From Mycolicibacterium rhodesiae NBB3 (GTDB lineage Bacteria > Actinomycetota > Actinomycetes > Mycobacteriales > Mycobacteriaceae), in assembly GCF_000230895.2 (NCBI RefSeq), contig NC_016604.1, positions 1,178,001 through 1,242,000 of the forward strand: 64,000 nt of DNA, written 5' to 3'. Positions 8,199-16,659 of this stretch are shown here, piece after piece. Within the stretch, counting starts at the first letter, position 1; each line of letters opens with the position of its first letter. The notes beneath the pieces were generated by a model. That model saw nothing but the letters and a program-made list of their open reading frames with translations, was not told where the DNA came from and made no database searches. The translations under genes were made by a program, and so were the position numbers.

Positions 8199-8594
8199 CT
8201 AGAAGGGTTCCTCGGTGCCGCCGGGGTTGCAGGCAGTCGCCAACAGCGTGTTCCTGTCGACCGCGGGACGCCACGGCTCCAGATTCCAGCTGGTCTTGCC
8301 CGGCTGAACTCGCTCGGCATAGTCCCAGTGGCAGACGAACTGGTCCCACATGCCGGGCATGTCGGCGTCGGGCGACAGCCGCAGCACCTCGGTCCACGCC
8401 TCGCCGACGTCGGTCGGCGCGATGACCGAAGCCTGGCGTCCAGCCACCGTCGGATACACCCGCAGACTCGACAGGTCACCCCACTTCGCCCACTCGACGT
8501 GGTCGACATATGGCGGCGGGGGTGCCGGATTGGCAGTGGCAACCGGCGAGAAGACAAGGGGCACAAGGGCACCGGCCGCCGCGACCGCAGTCAC
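8199..8594 (-). CDS. DUF2599 secreted protein (Rv0477-like)
   Basis: The conserved C-terminal region (VDHVEWAKWGDLSSLRVYP, MWDQFVCHWDYA, SWNLEPWRP, ACNPGG) matches Rv0477, with two Cys likely to be disulphide bonded. The N terminus is a short hydrophobic signal ending in Pro/Ala. The start is uncertain: the only standard in-frame start downstream of the DUF2516 stop is GTG at 8594, which removes the SRRRF-like basic run just upstream and lacks a good ribosome binding site. Exported, function unknown. Confidence 0.75.
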   Translation of the reverse strand: MTAVAAAGALVPLVFSPVATANPAPPPPYVDHVEWAKWGDLSSLRVYPTVAGRQASVIAPTDVGEAWTEVLRLSPDADMPGMWDQFVCHWDYAERVQPGKTSWNLEPWRPAVDRNTLLATACNPGGTEEPF

Positions 8595-8610
8595 GACGAA
8601 ACGGCGGCGG

Positions 8611-8907
8611 CTAACGGGACTTCCCCTGGATCTCCAGGATCTTCGGCCGCACGTCCACGAGGTAGATGCCCGTCGCGACCGCGGCGATGGCGATGGCGAA
8701 CACGGAGACACCGGCCAGACTGGTGAGTGCGCCGAAGGCGCCGGCACCACCGAGGATGAGCAGCCACACCGGCTTGGTGAGTTTTCCGGCGGCGGTGTAG
8801 GCGTCGGGCCGTTGCATGGCCGCGTGCACGAAGGCGTACAACGTGAACGCCAGAACGACGACGGCCAAAAGTAAGAGAACGTAACCCGCCACATTTTGGA
8901 GCTGCAC
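8611..8907 (-). CDS. DUF2516 small membrane protein (Rv0476-like)
   Basis: A 98-residue protein with three hydrophobic segments (about 8-28, 46-68 and 70-86) and the short C-terminal tail [15 protein letters not shown]. It matches Rv0476 in size and position between hbhA and the DUF2599 gene. GTG start; the GGAG just before it is too close to be a normal ribosome binding site, so the exact start is not certain. Inner-membrane protein, function unknown. Confidence 0.75.
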   Translation of the reverse strand: MQLQNVAGYVLLLLAVVVLAFTLYAFVHAAMQRPDAYTAAGKLTKPVWLLILGGAGAFGALTSLAGVSVFAIAIAAVATGIYLVDVRPKILEIQGKSR

Positions 8908-8980
8908 GCTCCAAGCGTATGCGGGCTACGTCCTCTGGTCGACTTCGAGTCGCACTCTCGGGTGACTCAGAGCCGAAATG

Positions 8981-9601
8981 CTACTTCTGCGTGACCTTCT
9001 TGGCAGCCGCCTTCTTGGCCGGAGCCTTCTTGGCGGGAGTCTTCTTGGCCGGGGCCTTCTTGGCGGCCTTCTTGACCGGCGCAGCGGTCTTGGTGGCCTT
9101 CTTCGGCAGCTCGACGCCGACCAGCTTGGCGGCGCGCTCGCCGACTGCGCGGGTCTGGGTCGCGACGTTGCCCAGCGCCTCCTGGGTCAGCTCGACAGCC
9201 TGGTCGGAGTAGCGCTCGACGCGACCGGCGGCCTCTTCGAGGGCCGGCTGGCTGCGCAGCCGCTCGAGGGCGGCCTCGCCGCGCTCGACGAGCTTGTTGT
9301 AGGAGGTCTGTGCGGCCTCGGCGTAGGTCTCGGCGAACTTGCGGAGCTCCTCGGAGTTCAGCCGCTCACGGATGTCGCCGAACTGCGAGGGCAGCTCCTC
9401 TTGCAACTTGGTCACGCGGGCGCGGGTCTCCTCGACACGCGTCTCGGCGTCGGTGCGGGCATCGCCGGCACGCTCACGCAGGGCGGCAACGATCTCGTTG
9501 ACGCGCTCGAGGGCCAGATCGGCGGCGCCGACTGCGGCGAGCAGCGGGGCCTTCAGGTCGTCAGCGGTCGGCTGGTTCTTGGCGACAGTCTTCTTAGCCA
9601 T
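8981..9601 (-). CDS. hbhA: Heparin-binding hemagglutinin HbhA
   Basis: A 206-residue protein. The N terminus is MAKK followed by a short hydrophobic stretch. A long predicted coiled coil covers about 25-150 (many Glu, Arg and Ala heptads). From about 165 a Lys-Ala-Pro tail repeats KKAPAKK/KKTPAKK units, the methylated heparin-binding domain known in HbhA. In M. tuberculosis it acts as a surface adhesin and is linked to lipid inclusions. AAAGGAA 8 bases before ATG 9601 fixes the start; a longer frame from 9619 lacks a site. The lysine repeats vary between species, and this tail has about five units. Confidence 0.93.
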   Translation of the reverse strand: MAKKTVAKNQPTADDLKAPLLAAVGAADLALERVNEIVAALRERAGDARTDAETRVEETRARVTKLQEELPSQFGDIRERLNSEELRKFAETYAEAAQTSYNKLVERGEAALERLRSQPALEEAAGRVERYSDQAVELTQEALGNVATQTRAVGERAAKLVGVELPKKATKTAAPVKKAAKKAPAKKTPAKKAPAKKAAAKKVTQK

Positions 9602-9679
9602 GTCGGTGGTTCCTTTCATTCATTTCGTTCGTTCGTTCGGTAGAGATGTGTCTTGCACTAGTTCGAGGTCTGCAAAGTT

Positions 9680-10099
9680 CTAATCAGTCGATCGCTCCTC
9701 GATAGTCGGGACACCTGCTGCTTCGATCTGTTGCAGCTCGTTCTGTTGACAGAAAGACGTGTAGATCTCGAGCAGCACCTGCTTCTGCCGCTCGGTGATC
9801 GCCGAATCCATCACGATGACGTCGCGAACCTGATTGTTCTCGCTGGGCTCCAGGATTCCGGCCCGGATATAGAGAACTTCTGCGGACACGCGAAGTGCCT
9901 TGGCGATCTGATTGAGCACGTCGGCGGAGGGTTTCCGCAATCCCCGCTCGATCTGGCTGAGATAGGGATTGCTCACGCCGGCCTTTTCGGCCAGCTGCCG
10001 CACCGATACCTGCGCCGCCTCACGCTGAGTTCGAATGAAGGTGCCGATGTCCTGCGCAGCGTTGGACACGACGGCGGCGATGTTCTCATCCTGCGACAT
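9680..10099 (-). CDS. XRE-family transcriptional regulator (Rv0474-like)
   Basis: A 139-residue protein with a helix-turn-helix at about 20-75 (VRQLAEKAGVSNPYLSQIERGLRKPS read in segments) and an alpha-helical C terminus (ITERQKQVLLEIYTSFC) likely used for dimerisation. GGAGGGGG 6 bases before ATG 10099 is strong. It matches Rv0474, directly upstream of hbhA and in the same direction with a 78-base gap. A role in hbhA-region regulation is plausible. I recall a report that Rv0474 senses copper, which I cannot verify from this sequence. Confidence 0.88.
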   Translation of the reverse strand: MSQDENIAAVVSNAAQDIGTFIRTQREAAQVSVRQLAEKAGVSNPYLSQIERGLRKPSADVLNQIAKALRVSAEVLYIRAGILEPSENNQVRDVIVMDSAITERQKQVLLEIYTSFCQQNELQQIEAAGVPTIEERSTD

Positions 10100-10190
10100 G
10101 CGTGACCCCCTCCCGCAACGGATAACCGGATAGCGACACGCCCTACCGTACGACCGGGTGCTAACTTTTGCAAGCACTCGTTAGCGCAGG

Positions 10191-11564
10191 TCAGAAGAGT
10201 AGCTGAGCTATCGAATAGATCGTCAGACCCGCCAGCGAACCCACCACGGTGCCGTTGATACGGATGAACTGCAGGTCACGGCCGACATGCAATTCGATGC
10301 GGCGACTCGCCTCGTCGGCGTCCCATCGCTCGATGGTGTCGGTGATGATCGCTGTGATCTCTGCCCCATATTGGGTGACGAGGTGCTGGGCCGCCCGAAT
10401 GATCCAATTGTCGACCTTGTCGCGCAGGTCGACGTCGTCCCGCAGCGCTTCACCGATGTTCACGACGGAGTCGGCTATACGCGTTCTGAGCGCGGATTCG
10501 GGATCGTCGACCGATTCGAGAAAGATCCGCTTGGCTGTGGCCCAGGCTGTCTCGGCCGCCTTCGCGACCTCGTCGCGGGCCATGATCTGTTCCTTGACGT
10601 TCTCGGCACGCTCGATCGTGGCGTCGTCGTGCTGCAGGTCATCGGCGAACTCGAAGAGGAACCGGGTGGCTGAACGCCGAAGCTCGTGTTCGGGGTTGCG
10701 CCGCACCTTGTCGGTGAAGTCCATGAGCTCGCGATGGATGCGGTCACCGACGAGGTGATCGACCCAGCGGGGCGACCAAGAGGGCGAGTCACGCTCGATG
10801 ACCCGCTCGATGATGTCACCGGCATTCAGAGACCACTGGAAGGCACGGTCGGCCAGCAGTTGGATGAGCGCCTCCTGACGCCCCTCGGCCAGCAGCGAGG
10901 CGAGCACCCGTCCGATCGGTGGCCCCCACTGCGGCTCGGCGATCCGCTTGACGATCATGCGGTCCAGCACGTGCTGCACGTCCTCGTCGCGCAACATCTC
11001 CACCAAAACCCTTAGCACTGTTGATGTTTCGGATGCCACCCGCTCGGCGTGGGACTCCTCGCTCAACCACTTGCCCATCCGGCTCGCGACCTGCGCGTCG
11101 CGCAGTTTGGTCTCGACGACCTCAGCCGACATGAAGTTCTCGCGGACGAAGGTGCCGAGCCCTTCGCCCAACTGGTCCTTCTTGCGCTTGATGATCGCGG
11201 TGTGCGGGATCGGGATGCCCATCGGATGCTTGAACAGCGCAGTCACCGCAAACCAGTCGGCCAGCGCACCGATCATGCCCGCTTCGGCCGCAGCGCGGAC
11301 GTAACCGACCCACCCCGCAGCGGTGCCGGTGGATTGAGCCCAGGTGCAGACCAGAAAGATCACCGTGGCGCCGACCAGGAACGACAGGGCGACGAGCTTC
11401 ATCCGTCGCAGCCCGCGGCGACGCTCCGCGTCCGCAGCGCTATCGGCGCCTGCCAGCGACTCGGCGAAGCTTCGCGGAGCGCGATCGCCGGCTACATCGC
11501 CGGGGCGCGCAGCCGCCGGACGCTCGGTCGCAGCGCGCGCGCCGACATTGGGTCTATGAGCCAC
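10191..11564 (-). CDS. DUF445 family membrane protein (Rv0473-like)
   Basis: A 457-residue protein. An Ala/Arg-rich N terminus (1-50) is followed by a hydrophobic helix near 56-76, then the conserved AGMIGALADWFAVTALFKHPMG segment (read as AGMIGALADWFAVT and onward) that marks DUF445. A long helical domain follows, with a C-terminal hydrophobic helix (VVGSLAGLTIYSIAQLLF). The GTG at 11564 has GGAGG only one base away, so a later start such as ATG in RRMKLVALSF is possible. Function unknown; the conserved place next to Rv0474 is kept. Confidence 0.82.
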   Translation of the reverse strand: MAHRPNVGARAATERPAAARPGDVAGDRAPRSFAESLAGADSAADAERRRGLRRMKLVALSFLVGATVIFLVCTWAQSTGTAAGWVGYVRAAAEAGMIGALADWFAVTALFKHPMGIPIPHTAIIKRKKDQLGEGLGTFVRENFMSAEVVETKLRDAQVASRMGKWLSEESHAERVASETSTVLRVLVEMLRDEDVQHVLDRMIVKRIAEPQWGPPIGRVLASLLAEGRQEALIQLLADRAFQWSLNAGDIIERVIERDSPSWSPRWVDHLVGDRIHRELMDFTDKVRRNPEHELRRSATRFLFEFADDLQHDDATIERAENVKEQIMARDEVAKAAETAWATAKRIFLESVDDPESALRTRIADSVVNIGEALRDDVDLRDKVDNWIIRAAQHLVTQYGAEITAIITDTIERWDADEASRRIELHVGRDLQFIRINGTVVGSLAGLTIYSIAQLLF

Positions 11565-11669
11565 GCCTCCATCATCCGCTACGCCCGGAGTGCGGCGCCG
11601 CGCCGAGAGCGCCTATCGGCATGCTCGCCCGTAGTATCAAGAGGAACTAGGGAACGGATTACGGCGATC

Positions 11670-12374
11670 GTGGCACAACAGACCTCGTCCGTCGCGCTCA
11701 AGACCGATGGACGCAAGAAGCGCTGGCACCGGCACAAGGTGGAACGGCGCAACGAGTTGGTGGACGGCACCCTGGAAGCGATTCGCCGGCGCGGCAGCAA
11801 CGTCAGCATGGACGAGATCGCGGCAGAGATCGGTGTGTCCAAGACGGTGCTGTACCGATATTTCGTCGACAAGAACGACCTGACGACCGCGGTGATGATG
11901 CGGTTCGCGCAGACCACGCTGATCCCGAACATGGCCTCGGCGCTGTCGTCCAATCTGGACGGCTACGAGCTGACCCGCGAGATCATCCGCGTCTACGTCG
12001 AAACCGTGGCGTCCGAGCCGGAACCGTACATGTTCGTGATGGCCAACAACTCGGCCAGCAAAAGCAAGGCCGTCGCCGATTCCGAGCAGATCATCGCCCG
12101 CATGCTCGGCGTGATGCTGCGCCACCGGATGGCCGAGGTCGGTATGGACACCGGCGGCGCGGCGGCGTGGGCGTTCCACACCGTCGGCGGGGTGCAGTTG
12201 GCCACGCACTCGTGGATGTCGAATCCCCGCATAAGCTCCGACGAGCTGATCGACTACCTGACGATGTTGTCGTGGAGCGCACTGTGCGGCATCGTCGAGG
12301 TGGGCGGATCGCTGGAGAAGTTCCGGCAGAGTCCGCATCCTTCGCCGGTTCTGCCGCGGCAACTGCTTGACTAG
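11670..12374 (+). CDS. TetR-family regulator, MadR-like (Rv0472c)
   Basis: A 234-residue TetR protein. The N-terminal helix-turn-helix contains MDEIAAEIGVSKTVLYRYFVDKNDL (read as MDEIAAEIGVS/KTVLYRYF), and a C-terminal ligand domain follows. Size and position, divergent from the DUF445 gene, match Rv0472c/MSMEG_0916, named MadR and reported to repress the acyl desaturases desA1/desA2 in response to acyl-CoA. The GTG at 11670 gives the same length as that family; no strong ribosome binding site is seen. The downstream neighbour here is a polyphosphate kinase, 4 bases after its stop, in place of the pcaA/umaA cyclopropane synthases found nearby in M. tuberculosis. Confidence 0.85.
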   Translation: MAQQTSSVALKTDGRKKRWHRHKVERRNELVDGTLEAIRRRGSNVSMDEIAAEIGVSKTVLYRYFVDKNDLTTAVMMRFAQTTLIPNMASALSSNLDGYELTREIIRVYVETVASEPEPYMFVMANNSASKSKAVADSEQIIARMLGVMLRHRMAEVGMDTGGAAAWAFHTVGGVQLATHSWMSNPRISSDELIDYLTMLSWSALCGIVEVGGSLEKFRQSPHPSPVLPRQLLD

Positions 12375-12378
12375 GCGG

Positions 12379-13242
12379 ATGACCGAGTCCGACCTTCCGT
12401 CTCTGTGGACGCATGAGCCGCACACGCACCTCGAGTTCCGACCCGGTGACAAGGTCGCCGACATCGACGCCGGCGCGACCCCGGGGTTCAGGGGTAAGAA
12501 GGCCGACGCGCCCGCGCTGCAGGCCGAACGCAACGCACGATTCGCCGAGCTGCAGGAGATGCTGTACGCCAACAGCCGCTCCGGCGACCCCCGGGCGATA
12601 CTGCTGGTGCTCCAGGGTATGGACACCGCTGGAAAGGGCGGGATAGTCAAACACGTTGCGGGAGCTGGTAATCCACAGGGAATTCGGTACAAAAGCTTCG
12701 GAAAGCCAACCGAGGAAGAGCTGTCGCACCACTTTCTGTGGCGCATCATCAAGGCATTGCCGCCCGCGGGCCACATCGGGGTCTTCGATCGCTCCCATTA
12801 CGAGGACGTGCTGATCGTCCGGGTGCACAACCTGGTCGCGCCCGAGGTATGGGGAGCGCGCTACGGCGAGATCAACACCTTCGAGAAGGCACTCGTCGAT
12901 GAGGGCATGACGCTGATCAAGGTGGCGATGTTCGTCTCGCTCGACGAACAGAAGGCCCGGCTGGCCGAGCGGTTGGATCGTCCGGACAAATACTGGAAGT
13001 ACAACCCCGCCGATATCGACGAGCGGCTCAAGTGGCCGCTGTACCAGGAGGCGTACCAGGCGCTGCTGGACAAGACGTCGACCGATTACGCCCCATGGCA
13101 CGTGATTCCGTGCGACCGAAAGTGGTACAGCAGGCTGGCGATCACCGAATTGCTGATCGAGGCGCTCGAGTCGATGAACTTATCCTGGCCCCCAGCCGAT
13201 TTCGATGTCGAGGCGGAGAAGAAGCGACTCGCCGAGGCCTAA
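12379..13242 (+). CDS. PPK2-family polyphosphate:nucleotide phosphotransferase
   Basis: A 287-residue single-domain PPK2. Walker A is GMDTAGKGG (80-88), Walker B VFDRSHYEDV (about 135-144), with a lid region rich in Lys/Arg (DEQKARLAERLDRPDKYWKYN). The family moves phosphate between polyphosphate and nucleotides. The HYEDVL form and longer N terminus differ from the Rv3232c-type PPK2 at 31574, so this is a separate subclass; class (AMP or ADP preference) cannot be settled by eye. ATG 12379 lies 4 bases after the TetR stop, so co-transcription with the MadR-like gene is likely. Confidence 0.88.
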   Translation: MTESDLPSLWTHEPHTHLEFRPGDKVADIDAGATPGFRGKKADAPALQAERNARFAELQEMLYANSRSGDPRAILLVLQGMDTAGKGGIVKHVAGAGNPQGIRYKSFGKPTEEELSHHFLWRIIKALPPAGHIGVFDRSHYEDVLIVRVHNLVAPEVWGARYGEINTFEKALVDEGMTLIKVAMFVSLDEQKARLAERLDRPDKYWKYNPADIDERLKWPLYQEAYQALLDKTSTDYAPWHVIPCDRKWYSRLAITELLIEALESMNLSWPPADFDVEAEKKRLAEA

Positions 13243-13252
13243 CCCTCCTGCG

Positions 13253-13310
13253 CCGAGACGACTGTTTCTGACATATTTTGCCGAATTTCCATCAGAAAGC
13301 GTCGTCTCGG
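13253..13310. repeat. Long inverted repeat, 19-bp arms around a 20-base loop
   Basis: Left arm CCGAGACGACTGTTTCTGA (13253-13271) and right arm 13292-13310 match at 17 of 19 positions as inverted copies, separated by an AT-rich 20-base loop. It begins 10 bases after the PPK2 stop. No T-run follows, so a classical terminator is not supported. It could be a transcript-end hairpin, an operator or an interspersed palindromic element. Confidence 0.8.
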
Positions 13311-13344
13311 GAACCGATTCGGCGGGTCCGTACGCCAAATATGC

Positions 13345-14190
13345 GTGCACCACATCATCTTGGGCAGCGAGGCAATGGCCTCCGGTGCGGTCACTCGCCA
13401 GACGCTGCGTGCCAAGTACGTGAAATTGCATCACAACGTCTACGCCCCAGACGGAATGACGCTCGATGCTAGAGACCGCGCCTACGCGGCGTGGCTGTGG
13501 TCACGCCGTGAGGCGACGCTGGTGGGCCACTCAGCGGCAGCGATGCACGGGACCAAGTGGCTTCCTTCCGACGCGCCCGCGGAGTTGGGGCGAAGCCGAC
13601 ACAAGGCACCGCGCGGCATCGTCGTCCACACCGGCGAGCTCGCTGATGACGAGGTGTGTATGCGGGCCGACATCGATTGCACGACACCGGCACGGACCGC
13701 GTTCGACATCGGGCGTCGCACATCAGGAGACGGTGCGATCATGCGCATCGATGCGCTGCTCAATGCGACAGGTTGCACGGTCACGGAAGTAGGTCGGATC
13801 GCCGAGCGGTACCCCGGAGCACGTGGCATCCGGCAATTGCGCGCAACACTCGACCTAGCTGATATGGGCTCCGAGTCACCGCAGGAAACACGGCTTCGAT
13901 TACTACTCATGCGATCCGGCTTTCCGCGACCTGTCACTCAGATCCTCGTCGTCAATCCGCATGGACGCGATCGGCGCATCGACATGGGCTGGCCCGACAA
14001 GATGGTCGGCGTCGAGTACGACGGGGCGCAACACTTCGCCAACCCCGACGACTACGCGAACGACATCGAACGCCTGGAATTCCTGGCCAACAGCGGCTGG
14101 AAAATTGTGCGAGTCAGCTCGCGCCAACTCCGCTACGAACGTCCAGCCCTTGTGCGCCGGGTAGCGCACGCGCTCGCTCAGTACGTGTAG
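13345..14190 (+). CDS. DUF559/PD-(D/E)XK nuclease-fold protein with AbiEi-like N-terminal region
   Basis: A 281-residue protein. The N-terminal part (about 10-75: AVTRQTLRAKYVKL, HNVYAPDG, LVGHSAAAMHG) resembles the winged-helix AbiEi antitoxin-like domain often fused to nuclease folds in actinobacteria. The C-terminal DUF559 domain carries Glu181, Asp213 (RIDMGW) and Glu224/Asp226 (VEYDGAQH), consistent with a PD-(D/E)XK core related to Vsr. No toxin gene is adjacent. It overlaps fadB2 tail to tail by 13 bases. A paralogue is at 40185. Role unknown: defence or DNA repair are possible. Confidence 0.7.
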   Translation: MHHIILGSEAMASGAVTRQTLRAKYVKLHHNVYAPDGMTLDARDRAYAAWLWSRREATLVGHSAAAMHGTKWLPSDAPAELGRSRHKAPRGIVVHTGELADDEVCMRADIDCTTPARTAFDIGRRTSGDGAIMRIDALLNATGCTVTEVGRIAERYPGARGIRQLRATLDLADMGSESPQETRLRLLLMRSGFPRPVTQILVVNPHGRDRRIDMGWPDKMVGVEYDGAQHFANPDDYANDIERLEFLANSGWKIVRVSSRQLRYERPALVRRVAHALAQYV

Positions 14191-15032
14191 AAACCCTGGC
14201 CCGACTTCTTGCCCAATCGACCGGCTTCGACCATGCGCAACAGCAGAGGCGGCGGGGCGTAGTTCGGGTCCTTGTACTCGTCGTACATCGAGTCGGCGAT
14301 CAGCTTCATCGTGTCGAGGCCGATCAGGTCGGACAGCCGCAGCGGGCCCATCGGATGCGAGAGCCCGGCCACGATGGCGGTGTCGATGTCCTCGACTCCT
14401 GCGACGCCCGCTTCGGCCATCCGGATGGCCGACAACAGATACGGCACCAGCAGCGCGTTGACGACGAAACCCGAGCGATCGCCGCAGCGCACCACCTTCT
14501 TGCCGAGCACCTCGCTCGCGAACTGCTCGGTCCGCGCGATCGCCTCGTCGGAGGTGACCAGCGTGTTGATCAGTTCGACGAGCGGCAGGACCGGCACCGG
14601 GTTGAAGAAGTGCAGCCCCAGCACACGGCTCGGATTCTGCGTTGCCGCAGCGATTTTCATGATCGGGATGCTCGACGTGTTCGACGCCAGCACCGCATCC
14701 TGATCCGTGACGATCCTGTCGAGCTCGGCGAAGATCTTGGCTTTGACGGTCTCATCCTCGACCACCGCCTCGATGACCAGCTGCCGGTCGGCGAGTTCAC
14801 CGAGGTCGGTGGTGAACTTCAGCCGCGCCAGCGCGGCGTCGCGATCGCCCTCGCTCAGTTTGCCCTTGGCGGCCGCGCGCTCGAGCGAACCAGTGAGCCG
14901 CTTGCGGCCCGCCTCGACCAGCTCCTCGGACGGCTCGTAGACGACGACTTCGGCGCCGGCCTTGGCGCTCACCTCGGCGATGCCCGAACCCATCTGTCCG
15001 GCGCCGATGACACCCACCCGCTCAATACTCAC
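14178..15032 (-). CDS. fadB2: 3-hydroxybutyryl-CoA dehydrogenase
   Basis: A 284-residue NAD(P)-dependent short-chain 3-hydroxyacyl-CoA dehydrogenase. The Rossmann motif GVIGAGQMGSGIA is at 7-19, the substrate motif NTSSIPI near 120, and the catalytic His in LGLHFFNP, with the C-terminal dimer domain ending GKKSGQGFYTY. Length matches Rv0468. GAGGGAG about 6 bases upstream supports the GTG start. It lies downstream of icl1 on the same strand, as in M. tuberculosis, and works in fatty acid or acetoacetyl-CoA turnover that yields acetyl-CoA for the glyoxylate bypass. Confidence 0.93.
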   Translation of the reverse strand: MSIERVGVIGAGQMGSGIAEVSAKAGAEVVVYEPSEELVEAGRKRLTGSLERAAAKGKLSEGDRDAALARLKFTTDLGELADRQLVIEAVVEDETVKAKIFAELDRIVTDQDAVLASNTSSIPIMKIAAATQNPSRVLGLHFFNPVPVLPLVELINTLVTSDEAIARTEQFASEVLGKKVVRCGDRSGFVVNALLVPYLLSAIRMAEAGVAGVEDIDTAIVAGLSHPMGPLRLSDLIGLDTMKLIADSMYDEYKDPNYAPPPLLLRMVEAGRLGKKSGQGFYTY

Positions 15033-15051
15033 GATTTCTCCCTCTACACAG

Positions 15052-15088
15052 CATCAGGCCCCGCCCAATAGAAGGACGGGGCCTGATG
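15052..15088 (-). terminator. Strong hairpin after icl1, in the fadB2 leader
   Basis: CATCAGGCCCCG (15052-15063) and CGGGGCCTGATG (15077-15088) are perfect 12-bp inverted arms with a 13-base loop. It lies 50 bases past the icl1 stop and 20 bases before the fadB2 start. There is no T-run, so it may be a weak or factor-assisted terminator, or an RNA-stabilising structure that gives icl1 and fadB2 different transcript levels. Confidence 0.6.
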
Positions 15089-15137
15089 AACGAACTAGCG
15101 GCTCAGTGGCTCAGGGTCTTGGTTCCACTTCGCAAGC

Positions 15138-16424
15138 TCAGTGGAACTGGCCCTCTTCGGTCGAGCCCGCCAGCGCGGTGGTCGAACTGGTCGGATCGAC
15201 GGTGGTGGCGATCCGGTCGAAGTAACCGGCGCCGACCTCGCGCTGGTGCTTCGTCGCGGTGTAACCCCGCTCCTCGGCGTCGAACTCGCGCTCCTGCAGC
15301 TCGACGTAGGCGCTCATCTGGTTACGGGCGTAGCCGTAGGCCAGATCGAACATCGAGTAGTTCAGGGCGTGGAAGCCAGCCAGCGTGATGAACTGGAACT
15401 TGAAGCCCATCGCGCCGAGCTCCTTCTGGAACTTCGCGATCGTCGCGTCGTCGAGGTGCTTCTTCCAGTTGAACGACGGCGAGCAGTTGTAGGCCAGCAT
15501 CTGGTCCGGGAACTCGCTCTTGACGCCCTCGGCGAACTTCGCGGCCAGCTCGAGGTCCGGGGTGCCGGTCTCCATCCAGATCAGGTCGGAGTACGGCGCG
15601 TAGGCCTTGGCGCGGGCGATGCACGGCTCCAGGCCGTTGCGTACCCGGTAGAAGCCTTCCTTGGTGCGCTCACCGGTGATGAACGGGCGGTCCCGCTCGT
15701 CGACATCGGAGGTGATGAGCGTGGCGGCCTCGGCATCGGTACGCGCGATGACGACCGTCGGCACGTCGGCGACGTCGGCTGCCAGGCGAGCCGAAGTCAG
15801 CGTGCGGATGTGCTGCTGGGTGGGGATCAGCACCTTGCCACCGAGGTGGCCGCACTTCTTCTCCGAAGCCAGCTGATCTTCCCAGTGCGACCCCGCGACG
15901 CCTGCGGCGATCATCGCCTTCTGCAGCTCGTAGACGTTCAGTGCGCCACCGAATCCGGCCTCACCGTCGGCGACGATCGGCGCGAGCCAGTTCTCGACGG
16001 ACGTGTCGCCCTCGACCTTGGCGATCTCATCGGCACGCAGCAGCGCGTTGTTGATGCGGCGGATCACCTGCGGCACCGAGTTGGCCGGATAGAGGCTCTG
16101 GTCGGGGTAGGTGTGACCGGAGAGGTTCGCGTCACCGGCGACCTGCCAACCGGACAGGTAGATGGCCTTCAGGCCGGCGCGCACCTGCTGGACAGCCATG
16201 TTGCCGGTGAGCGCGCCGAGCGAATTCACGAACTCCATGTCATGCAGCTGGTTCCACAGCACCTCGGCACCGCGGCGGGCCAGCGTGGCCTCCTCGACGA
16301 CGGAACCCTGCAGCGCGACGACGTCAGCCGGCGTGTAGGTGCGGGTGATGCCCTTCCAGCGGGGGTTGGTGTCCCAATCCTTCTGGATCTCTTCGGGTGA
16401 CTTCGGCTGACCGACGGTCGACAT
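15138..16424 (-). CDS. icl1: Isocitrate lyase
   Basis: A 428-residue isocitrate lyase that cleaves isocitrate to glyoxylate and succinate (and is probably also a methylisocitrate lyase). The catalytic loop KKCGH places Cys191 exactly where M. tuberculosis Icl1 has it. The N-terminal [10 protein letters not shown] and the [13 protein letters not shown] motif (read as [13 protein letters not shown]) are typical. GAAGGAGC 7 bases before ATG 16424 is a strong site. The 235-base upstream region carries a RamB-like site and two perfect palindromes, and ramB lies close by. Central to growth on fatty acids or acetate. Confidence 0.97.
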   Translation of the reverse strand: MSTVGQPKSPEEIQKDWDTNPRWKGITRTYTPADVVALQGSVVEEATLARRGAEVLWNQLHDMEFVNSLGALTGNMAVQQVRAGLKAIYLSGWQVAGDANLSGHTYPDQSLYPANSVPQVIRRINNALLRADEIAKVEGDTSVENWLAPIVADGEAGFGGALNVYELQKAMIAAGVAGSHWEDQLASEKKCGHLGGKVLIPTQQHIRTLTSARLAADVADVPTVVIARTDAEAATLITSDVDERDRPFITGERTKEGFYRVRNGLEPCIARAKAYAPYSDLIWMETGTPDLELAAKFAEGVKSEFPDQMLAYNCSPSFNWKKHLDDATIAKFQKELGAMGFKFQFITLAGFHALNYSMFDLAYGYARNQMSAYVELQEREFDAEERGYTATKHQREVGAGYFDRIATTVDPTSSTTALAGSTEEGQFH

Positions 16425-16555
16425 GGCGGCTGCTCCTTCGAATTCTTGTTAATGCAACGGCGACTCGGCCGTTGGGCTAACACGAGGATGCATCACGACA
16501 TATGCGCAGGTCCACCTGTTTCCGTTGCCAATTTTCGTTAACCCTCCGCATCATG

Positions 16556-16570
16556 TTGCGAATTTTGCAA
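16556..16570. promoter_or_regulatory. Candidate RamB-type operator upstream of icl1
   Basis: TTGCGAATTTTGCAA ends in TTTTGCAAA, close to the AAAACTTTGCAAA-type RamB consensus known from Corynebacterium. It sits about 135 bases before the icl1 start, and ramB is 1 kb away. A second, weaker TTGCCAATTTT is at 16525. Assignment is by motif resemblance only. Confidence 0.4.
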
Positions 16571-16583
16571 AGGCATCATGAAC

Positions 16584-16597
16584 CTGAACCGGTTCAG
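16584..16597. promoter_or_regulatory. Perfect 14-bp palindrome CTGAACCGGTTCAG
   Basis: The palindrome lies 160 bases before the icl1 start. A TGAACC direct copy just left of it (16579-16584) makes a three-part array TGAACC-TGAACC-GGTTCA. This is operator-like; the cognate regulator is unknown. Confidence 0.5.
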
Positions 16598-16629
16598 AAA
16601 CTACTCGCCAGTAGCCGATTTCCGCACGT

Positions 16630-16645
16630 CAGTACGGCCGTACTG
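16630..16645. promoter_or_regulatory. Perfect 16-bp palindrome between thioesterase stop and icl1
   Basis: CAGTACGGCCGTACTG is perfectly self-complementary and lies 15 bases past the thioesterase stop. Possible operator or short hairpin; no T-run follows on the minus strand. Confidence 0.5.
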
Positions 16646-16659
16646 TTAGGGGAACGGCG

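Noticed and set aside
9000..9080. Repetitive DNA at the 3' end of hbhA considered as an intergenic repeat
   Set aside because: It encodes the in-frame Lys/Ala/Pro heparin-binding tail of HbhA.
15141..16400. 419-codon plus-strand frame opposite icl1
   Set aside because: Antisense shadow of a clearly identified isocitrate lyase; no ribosome binding site or family resemblance.
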